From NCBI RefSeq assembly GCF_028292965.1, contig NZ_JAQGLG010000077.1:1-64000 (forward strand): 64,000 nt of DNA, written 5' to 3'. Made by a program: the position numbers and the translations under genes. Under the pieces are notes generated by a model that did no database searches, was not told the DNA's origin, and saw only the letters and a list, made by a program, of their open reading frames with translations. Below are positions 18,382 through 26,545 of the stretch, piece by piece. Every line of letters begins with the position of its first letter. Position 1 is the first letter of the stretch. The stretch is from Sphingomonas bacterium. Its GTDB lineage: Bacteria; Pseudomonadota; Alphaproteobacteria; Sphingomonadales; Sphingomonadaceae.

Positions 18382-19673
18382 CGCTGCGACCTTTGCGGGA
18401 AGGGCACGAAGGCGTTCGCGCACTGATTGCCGGCAGGGGGTGCGGCGCCGGTCACGCCCTCAGGCAGGGGCGACGCACCGCCCGCGGCGATCGTGAAGCG
18501 GGCGTTGATCGTTTCCCACTTCGTCTCCGCAGCAAAGCGCACGCCGTCGAGCGTCAGCTCCATCACATGGCGGGCGTCGAAGCCGTTGGCGATCAGGCGG
18601 CCGGTGGTGCCCGTAACGTTGCGGAACACCAGCCCGCGATAATGCGGGATCAGGTCGCCTTTCGCCCCGGCGTCATAGGCGGTGTAGAGATCGATCGGGC
18701 GCTTGTTGTCGCGCAGGCAGATATTCTCATAGGTCACGTCCTCGACCAGCCCGCCGCGGCTGACGTCGCTCTTGATGCGCAGGCCCGAGGTGGTGCCGTC
18801 GAGCGTCATCCCCCGCACCAGCACATGGGCAACGCCGCCATTGGTTTCGCTGCCGATCGACATGCCGTGGCCCGCATAGAAATGGTTGTCGAGAATCGAG
18901 ACATAGCGTGTGCCGCCGGTCTTGCCTGCCTTGATCGCGATATTGTCGTCGCCGGTGCGGATGAAGGTATGGGCAATGGTCACGTCGTCGGTCGCGCCGG
19001 GATCGATGCCGTCGGTGTTGCGCGCGTCCTCCGGCGTGTCGATGATCACGCCCCATACCGTCAGGCCCTGCACGCGGTTGGCCACGACATGGAAGTTGGG
19101 CGAGTTTGCCAGCCGCACGCGGTAGAGCGTTACGTTGCGGCCGCGATCGATGACGATCAGGCGGGGCAGGTTCTGCTTGCCGTTCTCCTTCTGCGCGCGG
19201 CGGGCGAGTTGCCACCAGGTTTCGGTCTTGCCGATCATGGGCTGGCCGCCATTGCCGTCGATCTCGCCATCACCGACGATCGATGTGTTGCTGGCGTCGG
19301 CGATGTGGATCAGCGGGCGGCAGGCGTGGCCGCGCTGGTCGATCGTGCCGCACGCGCCGGTGCCGTCGTCGAACAGGCGCGGGTCGGGGATGGCGCTGAG
19401 CAGCGCGCCCTTGTCGAGCCACAGCGTCGTATCGATCGGGAACTCGAGCGGGCCGCTGTCGTAGCGGCCGGCGGCGAGTTTGACCGTGTGGCCCTTGCAC
19501 TTGTCGAGTGCCTGCTGGACCTCGCGGGCCTGGTTGCCTTGGCCGGGCTGGAGGGTGACGCAGGCGGTGGTGGGCAGGGTTGGTTCGGTGACGGTGCGGC
19601 GGTCCTGCGCGGTGGCTGGTGTGGCGAGGAGGAGCAGGAGGGGGGCAGTGAGCCGGGTGAGGCGCAGGGTCAC
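18378..19673 (-). CDS. Polygalacturonase (GH28)
   Basis: A 431-residue secreted right-handed beta-helix enzyme that hydrolyses homogalacturonan. A signal peptide (LLLLLATPATAQ) is followed by the four GH28 signatures in order: NTD (219-221), GDD (241-243), GHG (268-270) and RIK (299-301), covering the catalytic Asp residues and substrate binding. The C-terminus is Pro/Ala-rich. It lies between the TonB receptor upstream and the acetylesterase downstream on the same strand. A 97-bp palindromic repeat in the gap to the receptor may weaken read-through. An exo-acting family member is also possible. Confidence 0.94.
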   Translation of the reverse strand: MTLRLTRLTAPLLLLLATPATAQDRRTVTEPTLPTTACVTLQPGQGNQAREVQQALDKCKGHTVKLAAGRYDSGPLEFPIDTTLWLDKGALLSAIPDPRLFDDGTGACGTIDQRGHACRPLIHIADASNTSIVGDGEIDGNGGQPMIGKTETWWQLARRAQKENGKQNLPRLIVIDRGRNVTLYRVRLANSPNFHVVANRVQGLTVWGVIIDTPEDARNTDGIDPGATDDVTIAHTFIRTGDDNIAIKAGKTGGTRYVSILDNHFYAGHGMSIGSETNGGVAHVLVRGMTLDGTTSGLRIKSDVSRGGLVEDVTYENICLRDNKRPIDLYTAYDAGAKGDLIPHYRGLVFRNVTGTTGRLIANGFDARHVMELTLDGVRFAAETKWETINARFTIAAGGASPLPEGVTGAAPPAGNQCANAFVPFPQRSQR

Positions 19674-19700
19674 GGGGGAGCTCCATCAATTGACTTACCC

Positions 19701-19797
19701 CGTCACCCCGGACTTGTTCCGGGGTCCACGGCGCCGCGTGCGCACAGGCTAGTGCGCTGGCGGCACGGTGGATGCCGGAACAAGTCCGGCACGACGG
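19701..19797. repeat. 97-bp palindromic repeat, copy 1
   Basis: Starts CGTCACCCCGGACTTGTTCC and ends with GGAACAAGTCCGGCACGACGG; each end is a hairpin (CCCCGGACTTGTTCCGGGG) and the two ends are roughly inverted. The same element occurs at 47998-48095 and 61140-61235. Confidence 0.88.
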
Positions 19798-19839
19798 TTA
19801 TTTTGCGGCGCGTGCGCGCTTCCTTATTCCCCGCCCCGA

Positions 19840-22800
19840 TCAGAACACCAACCGCAGGCCGGCGGTAATGATCCGCCCGGTCCCGGCATAGACCGAGCTG
19901 AGCGGGTTGGCGGCGTACATGGTGCGATATTGCGGTGCGTTGGTCATGTTGCGGCCCTCCAGCGACAGTTTGGCGTAGCTGGTCAGCGCGTAGCTCATCG
20001 AGAAATCGAGGTTGAAGGTGTTGCCGGTGTAGCCGAAGTCGGCGACGACCGGCGAGTTGCACGCCGCGCCCGCACTGGTGGTGGTGCCGACGCTGCAGGT
20101 GCCGGTCGCGAGCGGGAATTTGTTGACATACTGGGTGCGGTAGGCGGTCGAGACGCGCGCCGAGAACTTCTTGTCCTCATAATAGAAAGTGGCGTTGAAC
20201 GCGTCGGGCGAGGTGTTGAGGAACGGCGCGTCGGCATAGCTGTTGCCCGCGGTCGAGCCGGCCTGGCCCTGCACCGTCGCCAGCGTCGAGCCGGTCAGAT
20301 AACTGAGCCGCGACGAGATGTGGGTATAGTTGGCGGTCATGCCGAAATTGTCGAATGGCGCGGGCAGGAAGCTGAAATTGGACTGGACGTTGATCTCCAG
20401 CCCCTTGATCACGCCGCCCGGCGCGTCGGTGAACTGGCGCACAGCATAGACGCCATCGGCCTGGGTATAGGCAAGCAGAGTCGGGCTGGTGATCGAGGCG
20501 AGCACGAGCTGATAGGTCGCGGGATCGTAGACAGACGACAGCGGCACTTCGCCGGCGGTCTGTTGCGGGAAATTGTCGAGTTTCTTGAGGAAGATCGCGA
20601 CCGAGATCAGGCCGTTCCTGCCGAAATAGCGTTCGAAGCTGAGATCGAGATTGGTTGCGCGGAACGGCTTGAGATAGGGATTGCCGACCGTGACCGCGGG
20701 CGCCGCGCCGGTCGCGCTGAGGCCGGTCGGGAACGAGGTGGTGCCCGGCGTCAGCGAGGAGAGCTGCGGCCGCGCGATGACCTTCGACGCGGCGAAGCGG
20801 ACGAGGAAGTTGGGCGCGACCTCGAATACCAGATTGGTCGAGGGCAGCACGTCGGTATATTCGTTCTGCGCCGTCACCACCACGCCGAGCACGCCGTTGC
20901 CGGCGCCGCCGACCGAGCCGGTCGAGTTGATCCTGGTTCTGGCGACGCGCACGCCGACATTGCCGCGGAAGGGCAGGCCGAACAGCGTGGCATCCCAATC
21001 TGCCTCGACAAAGCCCGACAGATCGGTCTCGCGCACCTGATTGGCCTGGCGCCCGTCCTGCACCAGCTGGTAATCCGAATATTTGTTGATGCAGTTGCAG
21101 TCGATGCCGAAGGCGTTGATGAATTTCTGCAGGTCGGGAACATACATGCTGGTCGGCGTGCCCGCCGGGACGTTGAGCCCCTGGCCGAAGCTGACCGTAC
21201 GGCCGAGCTGGGTGATGTTGAGCCCTGCCTCTGCCAGGGTCGGGTTGATCGCCTCGATCGTGGTGTTGTTGCGCCCCTGCAGGCTGAAATAGCGGAACTG
21301 TTTCCAGGTCGCGCCGGCGAGCAGCTTGAACTGGTCGCTGACATCCCAGGTCAAATTGCCGCGCGCGACGCGGAACGAGTTGCGCACGTCATCGCTCAGC
21401 GCGCGGATCGTCGACAGGCCCTTGACCAGCGACCAGTTGGCCGGGTTGGCGACGTCGAAGCCGGGGTTGAACAACGGCATCTTGCCGCCGCCACGCTCGT
21501 CATAGACGAAGCCGTTCTTGTCGATCGCATTGAATTCGGTGAGGAAACCCCGGCCGTAAAAGCTCGATTCCGAATAACCGCCGGTGCCGGTGAAATGCAG
21601 GCGTTCTCCCAAATCCTGTTTGAGGTTGATCGTCAGCTGCTTGAAGGTCGTGGTGCCGCTTTGCGAATCCGACGAGCTGCGCCAGTCGACATTGTCGAGC
21701 AGCAGGTAATCGGCCTGGCCCGCAGAATTGACGTCGGCGGCGCGGATGATGGTGTTGGGGCGGCCGATCAGCTCGTTGTAATAGGCGATCTGGTTGGCGT
21801 TCGCGATGTAGCCGGGCGAGCCGACCGAATTGTAATAATCGAACGGCTGCAGATTGTTGGGGTTAAAGCTGGTGCGCATGCCGGGCACGAGGGTGGTGCC
21901 GCCGCAATCGAGCGTCGCGCTCGCCGTGCAGCTGGGATAGAGCGCGACGCGGTCGGCGAGACCATTGGCGGTGCCGATGGCGCGCAGCGTGTTCTGCGCG
22001 ACGCCGGCATTGGTGCCGTTGCGGTTGAGGCCGATCGTGGTGATGCCGCTGACCGTGCTGTCCTGCTTGTAGCGCGAATAGACACCGTCGACGATGATCT
22101 CGGTATGCTCGGTCGGGCGCCATTGCATAGTCGCGGTCGCGCCGAGGCGCTGATAGCTCAGATCCTGATGGGTGATCGAGGCCAGCGCCGGGATGATGGT
22201 GGTCGGTGTGACCAGGGCATAGGCCGCCGGATCCGAGCCGAAGGTCGCGCCGGTGCCCAGGTTGGACGGGCGCGCGAAGCCATAGGTGTTGGGGGTGACG
22301 CCGTTGAGTTGCGAATTGCGATAGGCATATTCGAACTGGCCGGGATTGCGGCGATAGGCGTCGATCGACTGGCGCTCGCGCTGATAGGCGATGGTGCCCA
22401 TGATCGCGAAATTGTCGGTGATGTGCTGCGAGATCAGCGCGGTGAGGCGCGGGTTATAGGTCTTGCCGTTCTCGCGATATTCGCCCTCGAGCCCGAGTGC
22501 ATAACGGTTCTTCTTGTTCGCGAGCGGACGGCCGGTGGTGAGATCGATGATCGCGCCGAGCGCGCCCTCGTCGTTCGAGGCGGCGGTCGACTTGGTCACC
22601 GTGATGCCGCCGAACAGTTCGGAGGCGAAGGTGTTGAAGTCGAAGCCGCGCGAGCGGTTGGCGCCCGAGTCGGACTGGTTGCCGCCGGAGACGCTGAGCG
22701 CATCGGCGCCGTTGAGGCGGACCTGCTGGAAGTCGCCGCCGAGACCACGCACGGTGATCGAGCGGCCCTCGCCATTGTCGCGGTCGATCGACACGCCGGG

Positions 22801-23112
22801 CAGGCGCTGGATCGACTCGGCGAGGTTTGCGTCGGGGAAGTTGGCGATGTCCTCGGCGGAGATCGCGTCGATGATCTGGTTCGAGGCGCGCTTCTGGCCG
22901 AGCGCGCTGGCGAGCGAGGAACGGTAACCGGTGACAACGACGTCGTTGCTGGTGTTTTCGGGCTCCGCCGCGGGCTGATCCGACGCAGCGGCGGGGGCGG
23001 CGGGCGCCGCCGGTTCGGCCGCCATTGCCGCCGGGACCGGCGCCAAGATGCTCAAAGCTATAACAAAACGAGCCGTGCTGTGCCCCAGCCATGCGCGATT
23101 GACCGATGTCAT
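19840..23112 (-). CDS. TonB-dependent receptor, probable pectin-oligosaccharide uptake
   Basis: A 1090-residue outer-membrane receptor. Signal peptide (ALSILAPVPAAMAAE), an Ala/Pro linker, a TonB-box-like DVVVTGYR, a plug domain (ISAEDIANFPDANLAESIQRLPGVSIDRD... then TVRGLGGDFQQVRLNGA), and a large beta-barrel ending in Phe (RIITAGLRLVF). It is of the large Caulobacter/Xanthomonas type common in carbohydrate loci. GGGGAGG lies 5 nt before the ATG. Substrate is inferred from the adjacent polygalacturonase and acetylesterase. A LacI-type operator lies 47 bp upstream. Confidence 0.93.
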   Translation of the reverse strand: MTSVNRAWLGHSTARFVIALSILAPVPAAMAAEPAAPAAPAAASDQPAAEPENTSNDVVVTGYRSSLASALGQKRASNQIIDAISAEDIANFPDANLAESIQRLPGVSIDRDNGEGRSITVRGLGGDFQQVRLNGADALSVSGGNQSDSGANRSRGFDFNTFASELFGGITVTKSTAASNDEGALGAIIDLTTGRPLANKKNRYALGLEGEYRENGKTYNPRLTALISQHITDNFAIMGTIAYQRERQSIDAYRRNPGQFEYAYRNSQLNGVTPNTYGFARPSNLGTGATFGSDPAAYALVTPTTIIPALASITHQDLSYQRLGATATMQWRPTEHTEIIVDGVYSRYKQDSTVSGITTIGLNRNGTNAGVAQNTLRAIGTANGLADRVALYPSCTASATLDCGGTTLVPGMRTSFNPNNLQPFDYYNSVGSPGYIANANQIAYYNELIGRPNTIIRAADVNSAGQADYLLLDNVDWRSSSDSQSGTTTFKQLTINLKQDLGERLHFTGTGGYSESSFYGRGFLTEFNAIDKNGFVYDERGGGKMPLFNPGFDVANPANWSLVKGLSTIRALSDDVRNSFRVARGNLTWDVSDQFKLLAGATWKQFRYFSLQGRNNTTIEAINPTLAEAGLNITQLGRTVSFGQGLNVPAGTPTSMYVPDLQKFINAFGIDCNCINKYSDYQLVQDGRQANQVRETDLSGFVEADWDATLFGLPFRGNVGVRVARTRINSTGSVGGAGNGVLGVVVTAQNEYTDVLPSTNLVFEVAPNFLVRFAASKVIARPQLSSLTPGTTSFPTGLSATGAAPAVTVGNPYLKPFRATNLDLSFERYFGRNGLISVAIFLKKLDNFPQQTAGEVPLSSVYDPATYQLVLASITSPTLLAYTQADGVYAVRQFTDAPGGVIKGLEINVQSNFSFLPAPFDNFGMTANYTHISSRLSYLTGSTLATVQGQAGSTAGNSYADAPFLNTSPDAFNATFYYEDKKFSARVSTAYRTQYVNKFPLATGTCSVGTTTSAGAACNSPVVADFGYTGNTFNLDFSMSYALTSYAKLSLEGRNMTNAPQYRTMYAANPLSSVYAGTGRIITAGLRLVF

Positions 23113-23158
23113 CTTAACCTCCCCCTATATTTGCCGACTCTGCGTCGTGCGTCTCCGA

Positions 23159-23172
23159 TGACACCGGTATCA
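23159..23172 (-). promoter_or_regulatory. LacI-type operator dyad upstream of the TonB receptor
   Basis: TGACACCGGTATCA is a palindrome apart from one symmetric pair and is centred on ACCGGT, the CG-centred form bound by many LacI-family repressors. It is 47-60 bp upstream of the receptor ATG, in the expected promoter region. No LacI gene is in the window. Confidence 0.6.
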
Positions 23173-23858
23173 ATAAAATTTCTGTCATGCAATGGGGCCG
23201 GCCCGGCCCGACAGAGCGGCGAAAATCTCCCCTGCTCGGGCTGCTTTTTGGGGAATTTACTGTAGGAATTTCAGTGGCCTGCGCCCACACTCCCCTGCTC
23301 GACAAAAGCAGGAGAGAGTTTTGCGGGGGGCAGGGAGCGCGGCCGGCCGGGCAGGGGCGGGCACGGTGGCGGGCAGGCGAAGTCGATTCAACTTGTTCAA
23401 CATATCGGCGATTCACGGGGCGGAATGATCCGGGTGCCACCATGCGCGCCCGGCCAGCGTGGTTGAATCACGCCGGCCGCGCGCGGTGGGGGGGGGGGGG
23501 GGGGCGCGCGCGGCTCGGGCGGTGATGGAGCGGCATGATGAGCGAATGTGAAAAGGCGCGTGAGGAGGCGGAGGCTTATGGCGCCTATATAGGCGAGGCG
23601 ATGGAATAAGCTGAACTGGACGGAGGCGCTGCGCACGCGCGGGCCGTAATTGGACGCGCGGCTTGTTCATCGCGCTGCCGGCACATCGCCGAAATCGCTT
23701 CACGACATCGTCCGGTCGCGATTTCAAGCTAGTTGAGGTGATGCGGTGGGTCGCAGATGTGCCCAGGCAACGAGAACTGTGGTCCTCTACCGTCCGCATC
23801 ACCTATCCGGCTTTGTCGATGTATGTTTGATTTTCCGCAGCTGATATGCCCCGGACCT
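23173..23858. other. Long gene-free stretch with a G17 run
   Basis: About 690 bp with no ORF that looks like a real protein. It contains an uninterrupted run of 17 G at 23488-23504 flanked by GCGCGC, a CCTGCT-CGACAAA-AGCAGG hairpin near 23295, and a 24-codon ORF at 23534-23608 (MMSECEKAREEAEAYG...) with no recognisable relative, perhaps a gene remnant. Confidence 0.6.
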
Positions 23859-23885
23859 CTTGAACCGTCAAAAACCCGAACCTAC
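23859..23885 (+). promoter_or_regulatory. Candidate heat-shock sigma (RpoH) promoter
   Basis: CTTGAA at 23859-23864 followed, 18 nt after CTTG, by CCTAC at 23881-23885, close to the alphaproteobacterial RpoH pattern CTTG-N17/18-CYTAT. It sits about 110 bp upstream of the Hsp20 start, leaving room for the RNA thermometer leader. Confidence 0.55.
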
Positions 23886-23963
23886 CTTTTCGCTCGCCGG
23901 GCGCCATTTTCCGGGTCCGGTGGGACAATGAGAGCGCCGGCTGCATACCCGCGCTTTTCATGC

Positions 23964-23990
23964 CCAGATCGCTTCACATGGAGGATTTGG
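23964..23990 (+). promoter_or_regulatory. ROSE-type RNA thermometer hairpin
   Basis: CCAGATCGCTTCACATGGAG and the following GATTTGG fold so that CCAGATC-(G)-CTTC pairs with GGAGGATTTGG, leaving loop ACAT and one bulged G within TCGCT. This is the UYGCU / Shine-Dalgarno pairing with a bulged G that defines ROSE elements in alphaproteobacterial small heat-shock leaders. The hairpin buries the GGAGG and ends 2 nt before the ATG at 23993. Further stems are possible upstream (about 23893-23945). Confidence 0.85.
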
Positions 23991-23992
23991 AA

Positions 23993-24472
23993 ATGAGAAC
24001 CAATTTCGACTTCACCCCGTACCGCCGTTCCACGGTCGGCTTCGACCGGCTGTTCGACCTGCTCGAAACCAACGCGCGGACCGACGCCGCCGACGGCTAT
24101 CCGCCGTTCGATATCATGCGCGATGGCGAGGACAGCTTCTGCATCACGCTCGCGGTGGCCGGCTTCCGTCCGGACGAGATCGAGGTGGTCGCCCAGCAGA
24201 ACCAGCTCACGGTTACGGGCAAGCGCGCCGACGACCAGGATCGGGGCGAGTATTTGCACCGTGGCATCGCCGCGCGGCCCTTCGAGCGTCGCTTCCAGCT
24301 CGCCGACTTCATCGAGGCGGGGAGCGCCCGGTTCGAAAACGGCCTGCTCAGCATCGAGCTGAAACGGGTCGTTCCGGAGGCCATGAGGCCGCGCAAGATC
24401 GAGATCGGAGGTGGCACTCCCGCCAATGACCGGATCGCGGGGCCGACCGACCAAAGCCGCGAGGCGGCCTGA
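23993..24472 (+). CDS. Small heat-shock protein Hsp20 (IbpA-like)
   Basis: A 159-residue alpha-crystallin chaperone that holds unfolding proteins. The start at MRTNFDFTPYRRSTVGFDRLF is chosen because GAGG lies 8 nt upstream and the N-terminus matches IbpA-type proteins; the ORF track begins 11 codons earlier inside the thermometer. The alpha-crystallin domain (about 37-135) includes YPPFDIMRDGEDSFCITLAVAGF and ends with ARFENGLLSIELKR. The C-terminal tail lacks a canonical IxI motif except possibly KIEIG. Regulated by the RpoH-like promoter and ROSE hairpin upstream. Confidence 0.95.
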   Translation: MRTNFDFTPYRRSTVGFDRLFDLLETNARTDAADGYPPFDIMRDGEDSFCITLAVAGFRPDEIEVVAQQNQLTVTGKRADDQDRGEYLHRGIAARPFERRFQLADFIEAGSARFENGLLSIELKRVVPEAMRPRKIEIGGGTPANDRIAGPTDQSREAA

Positions 24473-24549
24473 CCGGTTCATCGGCGCCGCCCACGGGGGC
24501 GGCGGCCGGTGAGCCACACCAACTCAAGCCAGGAAAGGAGAGATGACCC

Positions 24550-25068
24550 ATGGCTATTCGTGATCTGATCCCCTGGAGTCGGCAGGAGAACCGGCTCCCG
24601 GCACCCGTCAGCGGCGAGCAGCGTGAGCGCGCCGAGCATCCGCTTCTGTCGCTTCATCGTGAGATGAACCGGCTGTTCGACGATGTTTTCCGCGGGTTCG
24701 ATATGCCGGCGTTCGGCAATACCGGCCCCGGCGCGGCATGGCCACGCGTCGAGTTGGGCGAAAGCGACCATGACATCCGCGTCACCGCCGAATTGCCCGG
24801 CTTGGGCGAAAAGGATGTCGATATCTCGCTCGAAGAAGGCGTGCTGACGCTCCGCGGCGAAAAGCACTCCCAGGTCGAGGACCGCAATCGCGGCTATTCC
24901 GAGCGCAGCTATGGCCGCTTCGAGCGGCGCATCGGCCTGCCCAACGGCATAGACCGTGACCGCGCGACTGCGTCGTTCGAGAATGGCGTGCTGACCGTGG
25001 TTCTGCCCAAAACCGAAGCCGCGAACGAGAATGTCCGCCGCATTCCGGTCAATGCCAACGCGGCATGA
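24550..25068 (+). CDS. Small heat-shock protein Hsp20 (class distinct from IbpA)
   Basis: A 172-residue alpha-crystallin family chaperone. N-terminal IRDLIPWSR and HREMNRLFDDVFRGFD are typical of the HspC/Hsp17-like class; the core domain runs from WPRVELGESDHDIRVTAELPG to ASFENGVLTVVLPK, followed by a RRIPV C-terminal IxI-like motif for oligomer contacts. GGAGAG precedes the ATG by 9 nt. It follows the first hsp20 with a 77-bp gap containing a GCCGCCC-ACG-GGGGCGGC hairpin, so the two may be expressed together but at different levels. Confidence 0.95.
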   Translation: MAIRDLIPWSRQENRLPAPVSGEQRERAEHPLLSLHREMNRLFDDVFRGFDMPAFGNTGPGAAWPRVELGESDHDIRVTAELPGLGEKDVDISLEEGVLTLRGEKHSQVEDRNRGYSERSYGRFERRIGLPNGIDRDRATASFENGVLTVVLPKTEAANENVRRIPVNANAA

Positions 25069-25074
25069 TGGGAG

Positions 25075-25098
25075 GGCCCGGGGTTTCCGCCCCGGGCC
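25075..25098 (+). terminator. GC hairpin after the second hsp20
   Basis: GGCCCGGGG-TTTCCG-CCCCGGGCC is a perfect 9-bp stem beginning 6 bases after the stop. There is no T-run, so it may be a stabilising 3' end or weak terminator. Confidence 0.6.
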
Positions 25099-25123
25099 TG
25101 ACCTTCGCGACCGGGCGAGCGCT

Positions 25124-25148
25124 TAGAGCATGATGACATGATGCTCTA
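25124..25148. repeat. TAGAGCAT...ATGCTCTA dyad
   Basis: TAGAGCAT-GATGACATG-ATGCTCTA is a perfect 8-bp inverted repeat around a 9-nt loop between the hsp20 and the exported-protein gene. Its role is unknown; similar TAGAGCATGATG palindromes occur between genes in other Alphaproteobacteria. Confidence 0.65.
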
Positions 25149-25241
25149 GGCTGCGCCGGTCCCGCGCGCAGCGGCTGGGTCATCGGAGAACGGCCTGCCG
25201 CTGTGGCGCCCGGCTCTCGATCAGCAGCGAAAGGACGAAAT

Positions 25242-25847
25242 ATGCGTAAACCCGGTACTGCCGTTCTGGCCGGCGGGGCCGCACTTGCTGTCGCCGGCGC
25301 CGTGCTTGCCGCCAATCATGACATGCATCGGCTGAACGTCGGCCTGCCGGACGGCTCGGTCGCCAGCATCGAATATGAGGGGGACGTTGCGCCCCGGATT
25401 TCGATCGCGACTGTGCCGCGCGCCCTTCCGGCCGGCTTCGTCGATGGGTTCGATAACGCGCCTTTTGGTGCGTTCGACAGAATCGCTGCCGAAATCGATC
25501 GACAGGCTGGAGCGATGATCCATGTGGTCAGCGCACTCCAGGCCGCGCCGATCTCCCGCGACGGCATGCTCGACCTTGCCGGGTCCGACAAGCTGCCGGC
25601 AGGTGCAATTCATTACCGGTTCTTCTCGACAAACGGGAACAGCAGGTGCGATCGCAGCATCGAGGTGACGTCCTATGGCTCCGGCCGGAAGCCCAAGGTC
25701 ATCTTGAGCAACTCGGGCGATTGCAGGTCGGAGGCGCTGAACACGGCAGCGCGCGCGGAAGCACCGGTTCACCCTTCGGTTCCAGCTCCGACGAAGGTTA
25801 CCCCGACCCCGGCCATGGAAGGCCCGGATAGGGGGCCGACCGCCTGA
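25242..25847 (+). CDS. Exported protein of unknown function
   Basis: A 201-residue protein starting MRKPGTAVLAGGAALAVAG, with AAAGGA about 8 nt upstream, and a signal-peptide-like N-terminus ending near VLAANHD. The mature part has GLPDGSVASIEYEGDVAPRIS, a pattern seen in sphingomonad proteins next to heat-shock genes, two Cys (SRCDRS and SGDCRS) that could form a disulfide, and a Pro/Thr-rich tail. I do not recognise the family. Position after two hsp20 genes suggests a stress-related envelope role, which is an inference. Confidence 0.7.
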   Translation: MRKPGTAVLAGGAALAVAGAVLAANHDMHRLNVGLPDGSVASIEYEGDVAPRISIATVPRALPAGFVDGFDNAPFGAFDRIAAEIDRQAGAMIHVVSALQAAPISRDGMLDLAGSDKLPAGAIHYRFFSTNGNSRCDRSIEVTSYGSGRKPKVILSNSGDCRSEALNTAARAEAPVHPSVPAPTKVTPTPAMEGPDRGPTA

Positions 25848-25855
25848 CACTATAC

Positions 25856-25879
25856 GGAAGCGGCCTGCGTGCCGCTTCC
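25856..25879 (+). terminator. Hairpin after the exported-protein gene
   Basis: GGAAGCGGC-CTGCGT-GCCGCTTCC is a perfect 9-bp stem 8 bases after the stop codon, without a clear T-run. Confidence 0.6.
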
Positions 25880-25903
25880 GCCCCTGCCAATGTCGCCTGC
25901 GCC

Positions 25904-26533
25904 ATGCACGTTTCCCCAAGCGTTCTCTCGAGTTTCGTCACGCTGCTGGTCACGATCGGGCCGATCGAGACAGCGGTCATCTTCGCCAGCCTGACGGCGG
26001 GCATCCACCGCAGTGAGCGCCTGACCCTCGCCATCCGATCATGCGGGATTGCCGGGCTGGTCCTGTTGCTGTTCGCGATCGGCGGCAATATCACGCTCGA
26101 CCTGCTCCATGTCTCGCTGCCGGCGTTCCGGGTTGCCGGTGGGCTGCTGCTTTTCCTCCAGGCGCTCAGCCTGACCTTCTCGGGCCCGGGCCTGTCGTCG
26201 ATCAGTGAAGGCGAGCGCCGCGATGCCGAGCGTCCGGGCGACATCGCCGTTTTCCCCCTGGCCTTTCCGCTCATTGCCGGCCCCGGCAGCTTGTCGGCTA
26301 CCGTCCTGTTGATGGGGCGCACGGAAGGCTGGATCGAAGCCGCAGGCGTAATCGCGATGATCATGGTCTGCGTCGGCCTCACCTACGGCGCGATGCGAAC
26401 CGCCGAGCGTCTTGTGGCGTTGCTTGGCGCAACAGGCGCCGACGTGGTTCGGCGCATCTCCGGCGTGCTACTCGCGGGGCTTGCGATCCAGTTCGTCTTT
26501 GATGGCCTCGAACGCGCGCCCTTCCTGCACTGA
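25904..26533 (+). CDS. MarC-family integral membrane protein
   Basis: A 209-residue membrane protein with about six hydrophobic helices and the MarC/UPF0056 signatures: LLVTIGPIETAVIFASLTAG at the N-terminus, RVAGGLLLFLQAL in the middle, and FPLAFPLIAGPGSLSATVLL. The family was once linked to multiple antibiotic resistance, but its transport role is unproven. It lies just downstream of the exported unknown, separated by a terminator-like hairpin, so it probably has its own promoter. Confidence 0.9.
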   Translation: MHVSPSVLSSFVTLLVTIGPIETAVIFASLTAGIHRSERLTLAIRSCGIAGLVLLLFAIGGNITLDLLHVSLPAFRVAGGLLLFLQALSLTFSGPGLSSISEGERRDAERPGDIAVFPLAFPLIAGPGSLSATVLLMGRTEGWIEAAGVIAMIMVCVGLTYGAMRTAERLVALLGATGADVVRRISGVLLAGLAIQFVFDGLERAPFLH

Positions 26534-26545
26534 GCGCGCGCGCCC

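Noticed and set aside
18393-23265. Plus-strand ORFs of 491 and 1165 residues opposite the polygalacturonase and TonB receptor
   Set aside because: Large but antisense to genes with full motif sets; no ribosome-binding site or recognisable domain.
23534-23608. 24-codon ORF MMSECEKAREEAEAYG...
   Set aside because: Too short, no ribosome-binding site, no relative recognised; could be a gene remnant.
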